A stretch of 64,000 nucleotides of DNA from Ovis canadensis (lineage: Eukaryota; Chordata; Mammalia; Artiodactyla; Bovidae), in assembly GCF_042477335.2 (NCBI RefSeq), contig NC_091246.1, forward strand, positions 180,417,001-180,481,000, written 5' to 3'. A program made the translations under genes and the position numbers. Below are positions 45,501 to 60,500 of this stretch, in pieces (the stretch's first letter is position 1; every line of letters begins with the position of its first letter). The notes beneath the pieces were generated by a model. The model saw nothing but the letters and a program-made list of their open reading frames with translations. It did no database searches and had not been told where the DNA came from.

Positions 45501-48500
45501 AAGAACGAAAGCCCATCAGCAGTTGGTCCCATGCCTCCATCTCCCTGCCCCTGGCACCCCTCTCGTCTGCTCTGTCTTTGTGGATCTATCTGTTTCTGGC
45601 GTTTCATACAATGGAATCGTAAGATGGGTGGCTTCTGGCTTTTGCCATACAGCATTCTGTTTTCAGGTTCGTACATGTTGCACCATTCTTTTTTTTGGTG
45701 AATAATACTCCACTGTATGGGATCCAGCATGTTTACCCATTCTTCAGTTGACGGACATTTTGGTTATTAGCACGTTTTGGCTATAATGAAGAATGCTGCT
45801 ATGAATACTCACACACAGGTATTTGCGTGGAGACTGTTTTCAGCTCTCTCGGATGTATACTGAAGAGCAGAATTGCTTAGCATTTTGAGAAACTGCCAGG
45901 TTGTTTTTTCCAAAGTGGTTGTACCACTTATAATCCCATTAGTAATGCAGGAAACTTCCAAAATCTCCACATTCTTGCTGAGACTTGGTGGTCACTTTAA
46001 ATTGAGGCATCCTAGAAGGTGTGGTTTTGATTTGATTTTCCTAATGACTAATAATGAGGAGCATCTTTTCATGTGCTTATTGACTATTTGTGTATCTTCC
46101 CTGGGAAAACATCTATTTAAATCCTTTCTCTATATTCAAATTGGATTGTTTGCTTTTTGTTGTTGATTTCAAGTCTTCTTTTTATATTCCAGTTACCCGT
46201 CCCTTATCAAATATATGGCCTAAATATTTTCTCCGATTCTTTTTTTAACTGCACCACATGGCACGCGGGATCTCAATTCCCTGACCAGGGATCAAACCCA
46301 TGCCCCTCCAGTGGAAGCATGGAGTTGTAACCACTGGAGCACTAGGGAAGCCCCTCCAATTCTGTGGGTTTCCTTTCCCTTTCTTGATATCTTCTGAGGC
46401 GCAAAAGTCTTTCATTTCGGTGAAGCCCAACTTATCTGTTGGTTTCTTTTGTCACTTGTGCTTTTGCTGTCATGTCTAAGAGGACTGCCTAGTCCAAGAT
46501 CACAAGACGTCCTTATTTCCTGCCCTCAACAAGAGTTTATACTTTTTAACTTTCACACTTACGTAGATGATCCATATGGTGTGTGAGATAATGGTTCAAG
46601 TTTATTTTACACGTGGATATCCACTTGCCCAAGAAGCATTTGTTGAAGAGACCATTCTCTCCCCCATTGAATGGTCTTGGTATCCTTTTCAAAAATCAAC
46701 TGATCATAAAGATACAGGTTTACTTCTAGAGACTCAAATTCCTCTTATAGGCGTACCTCAGAGATATTGATTCCACACCACCACAATTAAGTTATCATAA
46801 TAAAGGAAGTCACAGGGAATTTCTGGTTTCCCAGTGCACATAAAAGCTATATTTATACTATAGTCTAATAAGTGTGCAATAGCATATGTCTAGAAAAACC
46901 ATGTACATATCTTAATAAAAATACTTTATTGCAAAAAATGTGATCAACTGACAACACAGGTTTGCCACACAACTTTCAATTTGTAAAAAACGACAATAAA
47001 GCATTAGCACAACAAACCAGGTATGCCTGTACATCAATCTGTATGTCCATTCTTATGCCAACACCACAATATCTTCGTTGATGTACCTTTGTAGTTAAGA
47101 TTTAAAATCAGGAAGTCTGAGAACTTTGTTCTTTTTCCAGACTGCTCTGGGTACCTTGCATTTCCATATAAACTTTAGAATCCGATCCCCGCAAAAATTT
47201 TGGCAAAAAAACCAACTGGGATTTTGATAGGGACTGTGTTGAATCTGTCAATCAGCTTGGGGGTAATTGCCACCTTAACAATAAGAAGTCTTCTGATCTA
47301 TGAAAACAAAGTATCTTTCTATGTATTTAGTTAGGTCTTCTTTAACTGTTTCAATTATGTTTTCTAGTTCTCAGTGTATAAGTTTTACACTTCTGTTAAA
47401 TATATTCTTAGGTATTTGATTTGTTTTGGGAAATAGTTCTTAGAAAGTCATTTTTCTGCTCTTCTCTGGTGGCCTAGTGGTTAAGAATATGCCTACCAAT
47501 GCAGGGGACATGGGTCTACTTCCTGGTCTAGGAAGACCCACATGCCTTGGGGCGCTTAAGCCCATGTGCTACAACTACTGAAGCCTGTGCTCTGGAGCCC
47601 CTGCTCTGCCACAAGAAGCTGCTGCAATGAGAAGCCTGCTCACCACAACCAAAGAGTAGCCTCTGCTCACTACAACTAGAGAAAGCCCATGCGCAGCAAT
47701 TACGATCCATCACAGCCAAAAATAAATGAATCAACAAACATTTTTAAAGTAATTATTCTGATTACAAAAGTAATGCTTGTTAATTTTCTGATATGGAAAA
47801 TACAGAAAAGTACAGAGAAGAAGATAAGTATTAACAGTAATCCTACTAGCAGTATGTACTAGAAATCTGAATTTCTGTCTTTGTAACACACTTCTGTTTG
47901 GGGAACTGCCTAATCCCTCCAATATGTCACTCATTCTGGTATGATTATCAGTAATATTTCTCGTATCTCCTTCACCATAGGAGTGGGCACATCTACTACC
48001 CCAATCAGCTAGCCCATACATGTGATAAAGTGATTGGTATTGAAATGGCCATGTTGACCCAAGCAGGACCAATCAGAATTCTCAGTGAATGAGAATTCAC
48101 TTCTTTCCTCTCTAGGATCAGAAGCTCAAGATCAAGAAGGTGCCAGGCTCTCCTGACAATATCTAAAGAGTTTCTCTGAGAATAAAGCTAAAACAGAAAC
48201 CAGGAGATTAAAAAGAGACAGAAAAGGTGTAACGATACCCTTTAGGTTCCTGGATCTAGCGATGCCTAACCAAATCTATCACTGTAACTCCCAGGTGCAG
48301 AGCCAGGGGATTCCCTCTTCTGCTTAATCCTATTTGATTTGATATTCTGACAACTGAAGAATTCCAGTACACATGTCACTGTTGTTCAATCTCTAAGTCA
48401 TGTCCGACTCTTTGCAACCCCATCGACTACAGCATACCAGGCTTCCCTGTCCTTCATCGTCTCCCAGAGTTTGCTCAGACTCATGTCCACTGAGTTGGTG

Positions 48501-51500
48501 ACGCTATCCAACCATTTTATATCCTCTGTGAGGTCTCATCACTATAACCATTTTGATGAACATGCTTTCTGTCTCTTGAAAGAGATTTTGGCTTTCTTTA
48601 AAACATTATGTATTTAGTACTGTAACGCTATACATTCACATTCAATGACAAATACCATTGGCAGCTGCCAACTGATCAGTATATTCTTCTGGAACTATTT
48701 ATTAAGCCACAGAATAAGTCAGTGTTAAAGAGAAGCCCACAACTGCTTTTCTCCTTAGCCGCCACATACATACATATACTTTAGCAAGAAATAAAGTACC
48801 TTCTTTCTTTTGTGGAAGTCTCTCTCTTGACTTCCATCTCTGCCTGTTTGGCCAGCAGGGCAGCAGCTTTAGCAGCTTCTACTTCTTCCTTTGTCTTTGC
48901 AAACCGAGCAGCTCTCTCTGCACGGTCCTTGAAAACAGTTGTTAGATATTAATTATCTTTCACTGCCAGAAATATCTAGTTACACATTTCCAAAATATGG
49001 AACACAGATACGCATGAATTCCTTAAAACCATACATGAACTTCATCACTCTGGATCTGACATTTTTTAGTTTTATCAACTGTCAGGGATCACAGTTATTG
49101 TTAAACAAACAAGACTTGATTTTGGTCACTCTCTCAAGCCTGGAACATGGTCAGTAGATAATCAATATTTACTGAATGAATTCATGAACAAACAATATTA
49201 AGAAAGGAGGCTTTCATAAGTTTTACAACTGCTTAATTCTAAAACCAACTGATGCAAAACCATCCTAAGCTTCATGTGCCTAAATCCTTTGAATGTCCTA
49301 AAAAAGAATGCTTATGACTAGAGGAGACTGTGAGGGAGCAAATTCTTGGCTTCTTTCCTTGAGAATCTTGAAAACTATCTTTAACTACTGATAAAATTCA
49401 TAACATAACATGGAGAAAAATTGCTTCAAAAGATTATCTCAGTTTTAATCTTAAATGTATTTTAATTAAAGAGACAATTTCTAGTAAAAGAAAACTGAGA
49501 ATTAGTACTCTCTCAGTCACTAAAATCTACTGTTTCTATGCACCCTGTCTGATAGTAAACCAAAACCACTGTGCCTGGAAGAACAATTTCACCAATGTTC
49601 TAGAGTCAAGCATTAAAAATAAACAACACTCACCAGGGCAATCTGCTGTTTTATACGCTCTCGAGCTGCCCTATCTTCTGCCTTTTCTCTGTTTCTTTCC
49701 TCTAACATTCTTTTTGTTAATTCTTCTTCTTGCTTTCTTTTATAATCCAACATTTCTTTTCCAGTTTTCCTCCTCTCAATTTCCTTCTTAATCTCTCTCT
49801 GAATTAAAGAAAAAGTAAGTTCTATGAACCAGAAACAAAGGCTAATAATCCTCTGTCAATACCATTTTGTACACAGGGTAAGTTGGCTGTAGGGTACAGC
49901 TAAAGCAACAGAACAACTTCACAAAATGTAAGAGTCTAGTAGAATGTATTAACAGCATGGGTCAATGGTCAAATCCTATCAATTTATAAGTCTTTGCCAG
50001 CAGTTTTGTAAAGATTATCATGTGGTCAATGTAATTTGGAAAAAAAAAAAAAAACCCAACAGAATTACAGGTTGTCCCTCCAAGGACAACAAAGTAGTCA
50101 TTTATTTGGCCTGAAGACATAACCTTCGTATATTAGAACCCCGAAGAGATGATGAAGTTTAGGTGCACAGTTTAAGAAAAATGAATGGTGAACTAGAATA
50201 CAACACCACCAGAGGAAATATTCAGCAAAACGTCTACCCATTTCTTTTTCACAAAAAGGAACTAAAACTTTGATCTGCATCAAATCAATTTTAATTCAAG
50301 TCCCTTTATTCTTAGTGTAAAAGATTCACTGCAAAGGGAGAAAAGATGATCTAATTTATTTCTAGCAATCTCCAAAAATCACAAAAAAGTGTACACTGTG
50401 ACTTTACGACAGAAGACTGGTAATGCCCCTTACTGTGCTGCAATGTTGAACTACAGGACCAGGAAGTCATCCCATGTGCCAAGCTAAACAAGAAATCAAA
50501 CATTCCCTCATGGAAAGCAAGAGGAAAAAATACTAGGCATATCAATTTACCTGTTCTTCCTCTTTCCTTTTCTCTTCTCTCCTTTCTTCAAGTTTTTTGG
50601 TTAGTCTGTATTTTAAAAGTTTAAAAAATACATTAACTGAGAAAGTTTAAAAAAAAATGCATTAACTGAGATACATTATATTGAAATAAATTACATTTAG
50701 AAGATTTCTTTAGCTAAAAACTGGGGAAATGTGGAGATAAACAAAGCTCCTAAAGGTTAAGCAACAACTTCTCTACCTAGCCCCTGGCCCTGAAAAAAAT
50801 CCATAAGAGTCAGGGGGAGCCATAAGAAGCCTCCCTCCAGCTCTAAGGGCCTTACCTCCTACTTACCACTAGAGTTCCCTTTCCTCACCTGATTTATCAG
50901 ATACTGATTTTTTTTTTGCTACACCATGTGGCTTTTGGGGTCTTAGTTCTCCAATTAGGGATCAAACCTGAGGCCTTGGCAGAAAAAGCACAGAGTCCAA
51001 TCCACTGGCCCACCAGGGAATTCATCAGATATTGATTTTTAAATGTCTTAAAAAAAATACATATATATATATATAAATCAAAAACTTAAAAATGCTTTAC
51101 CTCTTACATAGAAGAGGAATATAGCACAGAATTGATAAAGGCAAAAAGCTGAAGGCGAACATTTATAAAGACCAGTAACACCAAAATTGATTTTGAACTG
51201 TGAGAAATTCATCAATTAAAAACTAATGATTCTGAAAGCAGACAGTGGTAATGGTTCCACAACCTTGTGAATATATAAAAACCCACCCAATCTGCATACA
51301 TTTTGCATTTTATGGTATGTGAATTTTATCTCAGTTTTTTAAAACTAATGGCACTTTTTCTCAAAGGGGTTTGGGTTGCACAGGCATATGCATTTGTTAA
51401 AACTCAGCTGAAGAACTCAGCCAGAAACCTAAGGGATGTTCAAAGATGATGGTTTAGGACCCCAAAGAGATGATGAGGTTTAGGTGCACATGGTGAGAAA

Positions 51501-54500
51501 AATGAATGGTGCACTAGAATGCAGCAACACCAGAGGAAAAATTCAGCAAATGTCCACAGGTTTCCTCTTCATAAAAAGGATGTCAGAAGGACTTAAGACC
51601 CAACATGAAGGGGTTCTGCTATAAACTTGAAGTATTCTGTGCACTAAAAAAAGTTAAGAGAGAAATTAACTGAAATACTTTAGAGGGAAAAAAAAGGACC
51701 CATGAAACATCTTACTACTAAGGGAAATTATAAACTTGTATAACCACTTTGGGAAACTGTTCAGCCAGCATCTACAACCCAGGAATTCCCACTCCTGAAA
51801 ACATACCCGAAAGATACATTCACCAAGACATGTAATAAAAGAATGTTCATAGCAATCCTATTCGTAACCAACTCAAACTGAAAATAATTCAAACATCCAT
51901 CATCAGTAGAATAGATAAATAAACATGGTATAATCAATACACAGTCACTACAGCTTCACAGTAATAAGCTTATATGAAGCTTATTTGAAGTGCTTATATG
52001 ATTTAATTATATGATCATGGCTCAAATTTTTGAAACGTCAAGCAGCTAATAGTTACTTCCCAGTGAAAACTGTTTCATTATTGAGATCTTTTCAACATTT
52101 TATCTAATTTCAACATTAGAATTCCTTTTTAAAAGTTTTTTAAAAATTAGGTGTATGTATCTTCTAAGAGCACTCTGAAGTTTTTTTTTCCAGTTAAGGA
52201 ATCTCAAACAACTCTAAAACCACTCTGTCCTGACAGGCTAACTATAAAAATAATAATGTTCAATGAAGATAATTTGGCAACCCAAGGACAAAACAAAGAA
52301 ACCTCTAATTCCAGTTTCACAAATACTAGTATAAGCATTTTGTGCATGTCTTCAAATATCTTCTGGGGCTCATTATCCTATGTAACACATACACACCAGT
52401 ATATGTACATATTGTTATTTTTTAATTAAAAATGGCTTATTATATTCTATTTGCAGAACCATACAGGCAGACACTAGTAGACATCCCTTTACGTAAGAAT
52501 GGAAACTATTTGGGGGAATTCCCTGGGAGTCCACTGGTTAGTACTCTTAGCTCTCACTGCCAAGGGCCTGAGTTCAATCCCTAGTAGGGGAAAACTAAGA
52601 TCCCACAACTCACTTGGTGTATCCAAAAAAAAAACCACACCAGAATGGAAACTATTAAATAACAGAAGCTCCCTTTTCCCACAGCAATTAAATAGCACTT
52701 GATCCCACCTCACAATAAAGGGCTACCTGCCATGTTTCTTCACATTCCCTCCAATTCTCGAAATCCTTTCCTGAGTTTTCGTTCTAACTTCACTCTAGGA
52801 TCCCAAGGCAATGCAAGTAAGGGTGCATGTGAGGGATGTGGTGTTAGCAAAGCAGAATGAAACAGAAGAGGAAGAGCCTCTGAAACTCTCGTTCCCTACT
52901 GCTCTTCTTCCAGACACACACCATTTCCCTCCACGGTGAGAGGTCTATCCTGCTGTGCACCACCAGATCCTGGCCCTGTCACCCTCATAAAGAACAATCA
53001 GAGTCGCCGGAGGTTTTGCTAAAATGAAGCTCATTTATACTGAACCATGCATGAACTAACCCAAAAACCCAATGACAGCAATCATTATGAATCTTGGTTC
53101 CCCATAATATCTATGTCAACAAGAAAATATCAAGTCTAAGTAGTTTTTCTTAACTTCCATATAACACTGAGTGATTGTTAAGTCAAGATTTTAAAATATT
53201 CCTGCTTATCCATTCACCATTAACTCAAGTACCTTTTAAGAATCAAGATTATGATTTGATAACTACTGTAACATTAGAAAGTACTAAACTAGAAGCAACA
53301 AAAAGTCAGAAATTTGATTATCAGACTAACAGCACATGATACTTAATAGACAGCCACATATGCAGAACCCACTCAGTGCATAGTCATAAAATTGGCTGCC
53401 CATCTGGAACTTACCCTGTGACACAGAGAGAGAAAAGCAGAAGTGGCAGATGGAAACACATACACCAAAATACTAGTGAAAGAGAGACTGTTAAAATTAT
53501 CAGGCCTAAAGCAGACCAATGACTTCACAGATATACACAAATTCTTACTTCTAGAATACAATTTCTATGGATACAAATAAGTTGGCCAAGAAGTAAAAAA
53601 TTTCAACCTAGAATTTTAAACTTTTTTGTAATTTTAGCCCTAATTCAAATTAATGAAGTAACTGAAAACCACAGTCTATTAATAACAAAACACGGTGTCT
53701 AAAGATAAGAGCAAACCTTTCCACTCTGACGGTGAGGTCTTCAGTAGGTCTCTGATTTGAACATCCACTAGGCTCTTGAGACACAGCGGTCTGGCCTGAA
53801 CTTTCTCCTCCTTAAATAATAAAAGAAAAACAAAAGAAGAATGCCAATTTTTAAAAAGACATATATCTTTTGGGTTACAACATCTGTTAACAATCTTGTT
53901 TCTTAAACATATTTTCCCTAGGGATGGAGTAGGAGATAAGAAATGAACCATTACTAACTCTGCAAGTTTGGACCTGGAATAACAGTATATAAGTGGGAAA
54001 TAAAGCAGTTACTCAGCTGAAAGGCACTAAAATAAAACATGCAGAAATATTAATCTGGCAGGAGGGAATATAACAAAAGCAGAATAAGCATGCCCTAGCC
54101 AGGGACAGGCTCTGCTGGAAAGCAGCAGGGCCCAGTATCTTTGATATCCATTAGGGCAGCCACTGGTCAGTTACGTGTGGCTACTGACCACTGGTAATAA
54201 ACTAATGCAGGTGACAGACTTTTTCAACTGTATTTACTTTTCATTAAAAATGCTATATGTGGCTGTGGTTATGGTATTCAAGAGTTTTAGGGAATTTCCT
54301 GGTGGTCCAGTGATTAGGACTCTGCAGTTCCACTGCAAGGGGAACAGGTTAGATTCCTAGTCCCACAAGCCTCACGGCAAAAAAAAAAAAAAAAAAAAAG
54401 CGTGACGCTCTAGAGGCCAAGTATGATACTTGGTATTACTAAAGCTATGATGACCCATGGGATCTGCTTTTGCAGACCACAATGATTCCTTAGAGAAGCT

Positions 54501-57500
54501 TTTCATACCTAATATTTCATGCACCAATATTGTTTTAAGGATTTCTTGAAGGACAGAATTTTGTCCTGGCCTGCAGTAGAGGATAGCTATGGTCTGGTAG
54601 TCCGTTTCAAAACCTCTGCTATTTCCTTCCTTACCACTCACTATCAACTTAATTATTCCTTATATGTTTGATCTTTGAAACAGTTTGGACTGCAGAGCAA
54701 CAAAGTCTGGCTTAAATCTTGTTCTGTCACTTCAGTAAGTTATTCAATCTCACTACCTTATCTATAAAAACTGCATAGACTTGTTAGGAGAAATCCATGC
54801 TACAGAAGCACAACACTGAAACTTGTACTGGGACCAGCGCGAAGTAAGTGATTCAGTTATTACAGCAGTAATACAAGTATTAGAATTAGAGAGTAGACCA
54901 ATGGGGTGCGTGTACTCCTACCCTGACATTCAGTGCATCACCTACATAACCTGAAATCAGCCACAAAAGGATTATTCACACTTCAGAAATTAGTAAACAC
55001 TACAAATGAGGGCTTTTCTCCCCCACTACAAAAAACTTTTGTTAAATATTTACTAGCGTATCATGAATGTAACCTTTGAATAAGAAGTGGTAACCTCTAG
55101 CAGCCAGTGTGTGTTCAACAGGAAATTAATGTTTTCTTTAGTAAGTAAAATGAATGTCAAGGTCATTTATATCTTGATATTAGCAAAAAATATTTAAGAA
55201 AACTTCTGAAAATAACCTGTGAACAAGCTGAAAAAAAGTGTTGTGTGTAACAATTAGTGAGGTGGATCTACGACTCATAAACAAAGAAAAATGGATGGCA
55301 ATCAGCTAAAACAACTGATAAAAATCCAAACACAGTAAAATTACTAGAGGAGATTCTGTCTTTAGGTTTAAAGACAAGTGGATTATCATGCATAACTTAT
55401 CTCCTGATAAAAATGCACAGCAACATCCATAAAGTAGTCATGACAAAAAAGAATAAAGAATAAACCTGACTTCAACAACTAAAACAAGCCTGTAGTGTTA
55501 CTTCCAATTTAAAGGAATTTTTACAAATGATCATAGGGATGTACCAAATCCAGACTGTGGGAAACTATAGGAAAAAACCACTGATGACAGTGGGAATCTA
55601 TGAAAATCACCGACTAATGATGATATATTGGACTCCAGCTCCAACTGAAAAATTTAGTGTAAATACAAATATTGCCTAGATAATTAATGATAAAAAAGAA
55701 TCAATGTTAAACTTTCCAGGATTCATAAGAGATAATCACATTCTATTTCCATTTTCTAAAATGCTTTTTAAGATACTTTTTTTTTTTTGCCATGCTGCCC
55801 AGCTTATAGGATTTCAGTTCCCTGGGCCCTTGGCAGTGAGAACATGGGGGAAGTCCTAACCACTGGACCATGAGGGAAGTCCCAATATCAACATTTTCAA
55901 AGATGAAATCATATAATGCCTAAGTGTATCCTAATAGTAAGCGGCAAGGAGATATGGAAAGGAAGCACAGATGAAACAATAATGGCCATGAGTTAAAAAT
56001 AGTTGGAAGATAGGCAATGGGTTAGATTTGTTATACTATTTTCTCTACTTCTATATGTTTAAAATTTTCCATAATGAAGCTAAACACACAAACAAACAAA
56101 AAAACTACAAAGAACTAAGATTAGAGTTGCTACTCACCTCAGATAGAAGAGTATAACTGTCTGAGCCTAACCAAGTTATTTACCTATTAAACCAAAGACA
56201 AGAATGCTCTTTGTGGGAATATAATAGAATCCAGAGTGTTATGTGTAACTCTTTAAGTAGTACTAAAGTTAATGGGAAATTATAGCGCATCGAATATGGG
56301 GAAGAATTTTGCTAAAACCTAAGGGGTTCAACAACAGAACAAGATTCCTAGCAAGGTAATGAACTCCTCTCATTAAATATATTCAAATACAAGCTTGACG
56401 ATTATCTACCCAGGAGCTGGAGCAGGTCATCTTTTAAGATACTCATCTAGTTTCCTGGACTTCCCTGGTGGTCCAGTGGTTAAAAACGCACATGCCAATG
56501 CAGGAGACACAGGTTCGATCCCGGCCGGGAAGATTCCACATGGCTTGGAGCAACCAGAAACCGTGCACCTGCGCTCTAGAGCCCACAAGCTGCAAGTGCT
56601 GAAGTCCACACGCCCTAGAGCCCGTGCTCTGCAGTAAGAGAAGCCACTGCAATAGGAAGCCTGTGCGCTACAGCTGAAGAGCGGCCCCGGCTCACCACAA
56701 CTAGAGAAAGCCTCTGAGCAGCAGTGAAGACCCAAGGCAGCCAGAGTAAACAGAATAAAAAGATAATATTCTGTATCTAACCCTACATTGCCTGATACAA
56801 AGCTGTATTATACAAAACAACTCTGATTGTACATGATCCTTAAAATACTGTATAGAATTTCTCTCTGCCTTTTCTATCAACCCCTCTGCAGTCACAACTC
56901 TTATTGCTACAAGCTCTATTTTACAATTAACTTTTAATTCTAATTTTAAAAGTGCAAATACAATTCTCTTAAATCTGTACAGTACTCTACAGGCTAACAA
57001 AAATAATTCCAAATACATCAGTTCATTTGGACCTTTCAAAATCCTCTGGCTGAGAAGAGATTTACAAAACTGATGAGTGTCATAATGATAGTCCCTGAAC
57101 CACAGCACAGCAGCAAAAATTACTACTATCAGCTTTCTGGACTGTTACCTATTTGGGTTTGAAGGACACAATCACTGACTTTATCTCCTTCTTCCACTAC
57201 ATGACAAACATATGTATCTAAAACTGTCTGTAACTTTTAAATTAAGTGAATGTGAAGGGGGAAAATACAGTATTTTTATTTTTAAAAACATTAATCCACA
57301 GTCTTCAAAGTGAAGCAGAGTGTTTAGTGTACCTACCTGTTGCGGAATCTGACTTTGTATCAGCAGTGGATGGCGTCTCACAAAGCTCTACATTTCTGGA
57401 CTGACAGTTGTCAGAAGTGTTGTTATGTTCAAATGAGGCAGATGGAGTAGAGACTGAACCTTCTGACTGGCTGCCATTTGCCAATGATGCTTCACCTTTT

Positions 57501-60500
57501 AATGAATGCATCTAGGGAGAAAAAAACACTGATTTTAATTACAGATAAGAATCTAAATTTAAATTTAGCATGGTATATGAAACCAAAAATGAGGAAGTCA
57601 ATCTAAACTCCACAGAAGTGAGAAGTACTGAACCTTCCAAGTAAATCAATCTAAAATGTATAGTCCTAGACATGACATAATCACATTATGGAATTCAACA
57701 GCAAGGTGACAAGAGCATTAAGCGATTTTTAAAGCACACTGTTGATTTTTCTTAAAATGAGAATTCAAGGAAAAAGGTTACAAGCTGTATTAGCCATATG
57801 CCCAAAGTGGATGCTAGTGAGAAATTGAGTAAGATCCGTAAAACAAGTCAAGTAATATACTGTTAAGGACCTTAATGTGAGAGCAATACTCTCTTGCAAC
57901 AAAGTAATAGTGACTACATTGTGTGGCTGGGTGACAGAGGAAAAGGGAAGGGAGAATAAGAAGTCACTCAGGTATAGGCACCTCTAACTTCATAAACTGG
58001 TTTTGAAAATGAGTCCAGAACAGTATTTACTACCTTTTAAGTTTAATAGCATGGCTAGTTCCTGAATATTTAGAGTGACTCCAAAAATATTCCAATGTCA
58101 AGTTCTTGACAAATCATTTTCCAGTGTTTATACACAGAACCAATTCTGTTCCTTCTCACCTGCCGGACTTTGTGGATTCTGGTAACAAGTTCATCTGCAG
58201 AAATACTTCCTGCTATTACTTCCAAAGGAATTCCGCTGTCTCCAATAAAAAAACTCGATGGAACACACACTACAGGATCTGCACAGTGTTATCAAGTCTA
58301 ACAACTCATGAGAAACAAGGGAATAATTTTATTAAACACTACTGATAAAAAAAAGCAAAATAATCTTTGTGAATTTCACAATGTAATAAGCTAACCTGCT
58401 TACAAAATAATTTCAACTAGTTTATCACTATTCCTGTAGTACATGTGATACATGAATTATGATTTATTTCTATCGCATATATGTAAGTGGAAAACACTCA
58501 TTACATTCCCCTCTATCATGACTTTTACATCTATCTTATCTCTTGCCAGCTACTTCTATTAAATAACATTCCAACTGCATCATATTGCTTTCCAGCTATA
58601 GTAACCGCAATTTTAAGCTCCCCAAGGGGACTTTCCTGGCAATCCAGTGGTTAAGACTTTGTACTCCCACTCCAGAGGGCATGGATTCCATCCCTGGGAT
58701 CCCTGGCTGCGGGATGGATTCCACCCATGGGATCCCTGGTTGTGGGATCCCACATGATGCACCTCACAGTAAAAAAAACAAAAACAAAACACAACAAACT
58801 CTCCATGACCCCATTTGATACACTGCACTGTCTTAAAGGACAATTAGCAATATCAAGTTTCCATAAACAAGAATTCATCAGTTCCTAAATAAAAACTAAT
58901 TATTTCTAATTGTCATGCATCAACCAAAAGAAAGGCAAATCCTCAAGCAATATTCATATATATACAACTGATTCTTCATGGAAAGGATACAGATCTGTGA
59001 AAATTGTAGGCAGGCTTCACTGTAAAACAAAATCAAACAAAAAAATCACGAGATGAATATAAGTATTTCCCAAATACTGAGTTGTTTTTATAAAAATGTA
59101 CTGTACCAATTACAAGAAGTTTTCTGAAACTACAAGTTCCTTTCATAGCTATCAACTGAAAGGGGAAAAATGTATCCCTTATCTCACAGACCATTTTGGG
59201 TTTGTTTTATAATTTTCAAATTAGAGAGACACCTGCTCTTGCAAACCACAAACTAGTGGTCAGATGAGGTACCTAAAAATCAGCTTAGTATCTGCCATGT
59301 TGCTTCCTCAGCAGCATGTGTTTCTAAATACAATATTGTAGCTTGTAATAAGAAGATATTAATACCTATGAATTACTTGTGCAAGTGATAATGCAATACT
59401 TTGTAATATGAAAGGACTCAACCTAAATATCCACCAGTTAAAAACTAGTGAATCATGCAATTATAAAGAGGGAAAATAAAAAAAAGTATATCAAACTACT
59501 ATCATTTTTGTAAAAAAAAAAAAAAAAAAGGGAGAGGAAAACAATGGTATTCTCTTGATTTGGTTTCCTCCAAAGAGTGGTTAGGTACAGGGATGGGAGA
59601 GAGAGACTTCATAACATGAATAAAAGACATTGATAAATGTAGGTGAGTAATTCCAAGAACCAAATTAATGCTTCAAAGAACCAGAAATTTGCTTTGTCTT
59701 TTTCCGAATCTGAGACATGATTATAATAAAAATGTCTGAAAATGTAAAAGAACACTATAAAGAAAAATATTATCAAGAATCCTACTTTCTCAGCTATAAC
59801 CACTGTAAACTTTTGATACATTTTCTAAAAATCAATTTTCAATGCAAGATACCTCCATAAATAAAAATATACTAACATGTTCCTAGAACATTAGCTTTAT
59901 TATTATATAATTAAATTTACTTTTCATAATTTAAAAGACATACTAGATCCCATCCAGCTGTCCATAATGAAACGACCATCAACCAATACTATATACAAGT
60001 ACTCCTGCATCTGCTAATAGAAATTTGTTTTTAAAAATGGTAGATATATCAGTCTGTATATAAATCGCAACAATTCTGAAATTCTCATTTCTTCCACATT
60101 CCCAACAAACCCCTACATTCCTCCTGCCATTACTGACTCTAAAAGGTGCTTCTGGAAGAGAATGGACAATATCAATGATATGACAGACTCTTAAGAAGAA
60201 AAAAAAGATTATAGCTCAATAAATGTATAGTGCAGTAACTATCGGGAAACAGACTACTATGATTTGCTTCATGTTTTATTAATGAAGAAAACATTTTTAA
60301 TAAAAAGTTTACAAACTTACAGGTGAATTTCTATTTTAATGTTGATAGTAATTTTCATTTTGATATTATTAATACCAAAAGAACAGAAATACCACTTTAA
60401 AACTGCTAGTGTTTCCAGGCATTATCACTGATGGCTGTGGCTAACCTCATAAAGACAAACAACAGAGCATTATGTACCCTGTCGTGGAAGAATGGAAGAC

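Larger units (their letters stand above)
45370..47440 (-). mobile_element. Old L1, antisense, with nested insertions
   Basis: Antisense 3' UTR and ORF2 end: tataattcacataaaattca, acaattcagtggttcttaat, tgtttctggcgtttcataca, aatgctgctatgaatactca. Deeper ORF2 sequence follows: cattgaatggtcttggtatc, tgggattttgatagggactg, gttgaatctgtcaatcagct. It is interrupted by a CHR SINE (46240-46355) and a Tigger element (46750-47029). Confidence 0.85.
44678..48799 (-). other. UBXN4: UBXN4 intron 9
   Basis: A stack of transposons: an L1 3'-end scrap (about 44795-44955, + strand), two Tigger-like elements, a long antisense L1, and CHR and Bov-A2 SINEs. 47746-48381 holds only old, unnamed sequence. Confidence 0.6.

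Noticed and set aside
58250..58272. Alternative UBXN4 exon 4 acceptor at ctgtag, followed by TGTGTGTT
   Set aside because: It would drop YPV and join exon 3 out of agreement with the known peptide. The acceptor eight bases upstream restores [12 protein letters not shown] exactly.
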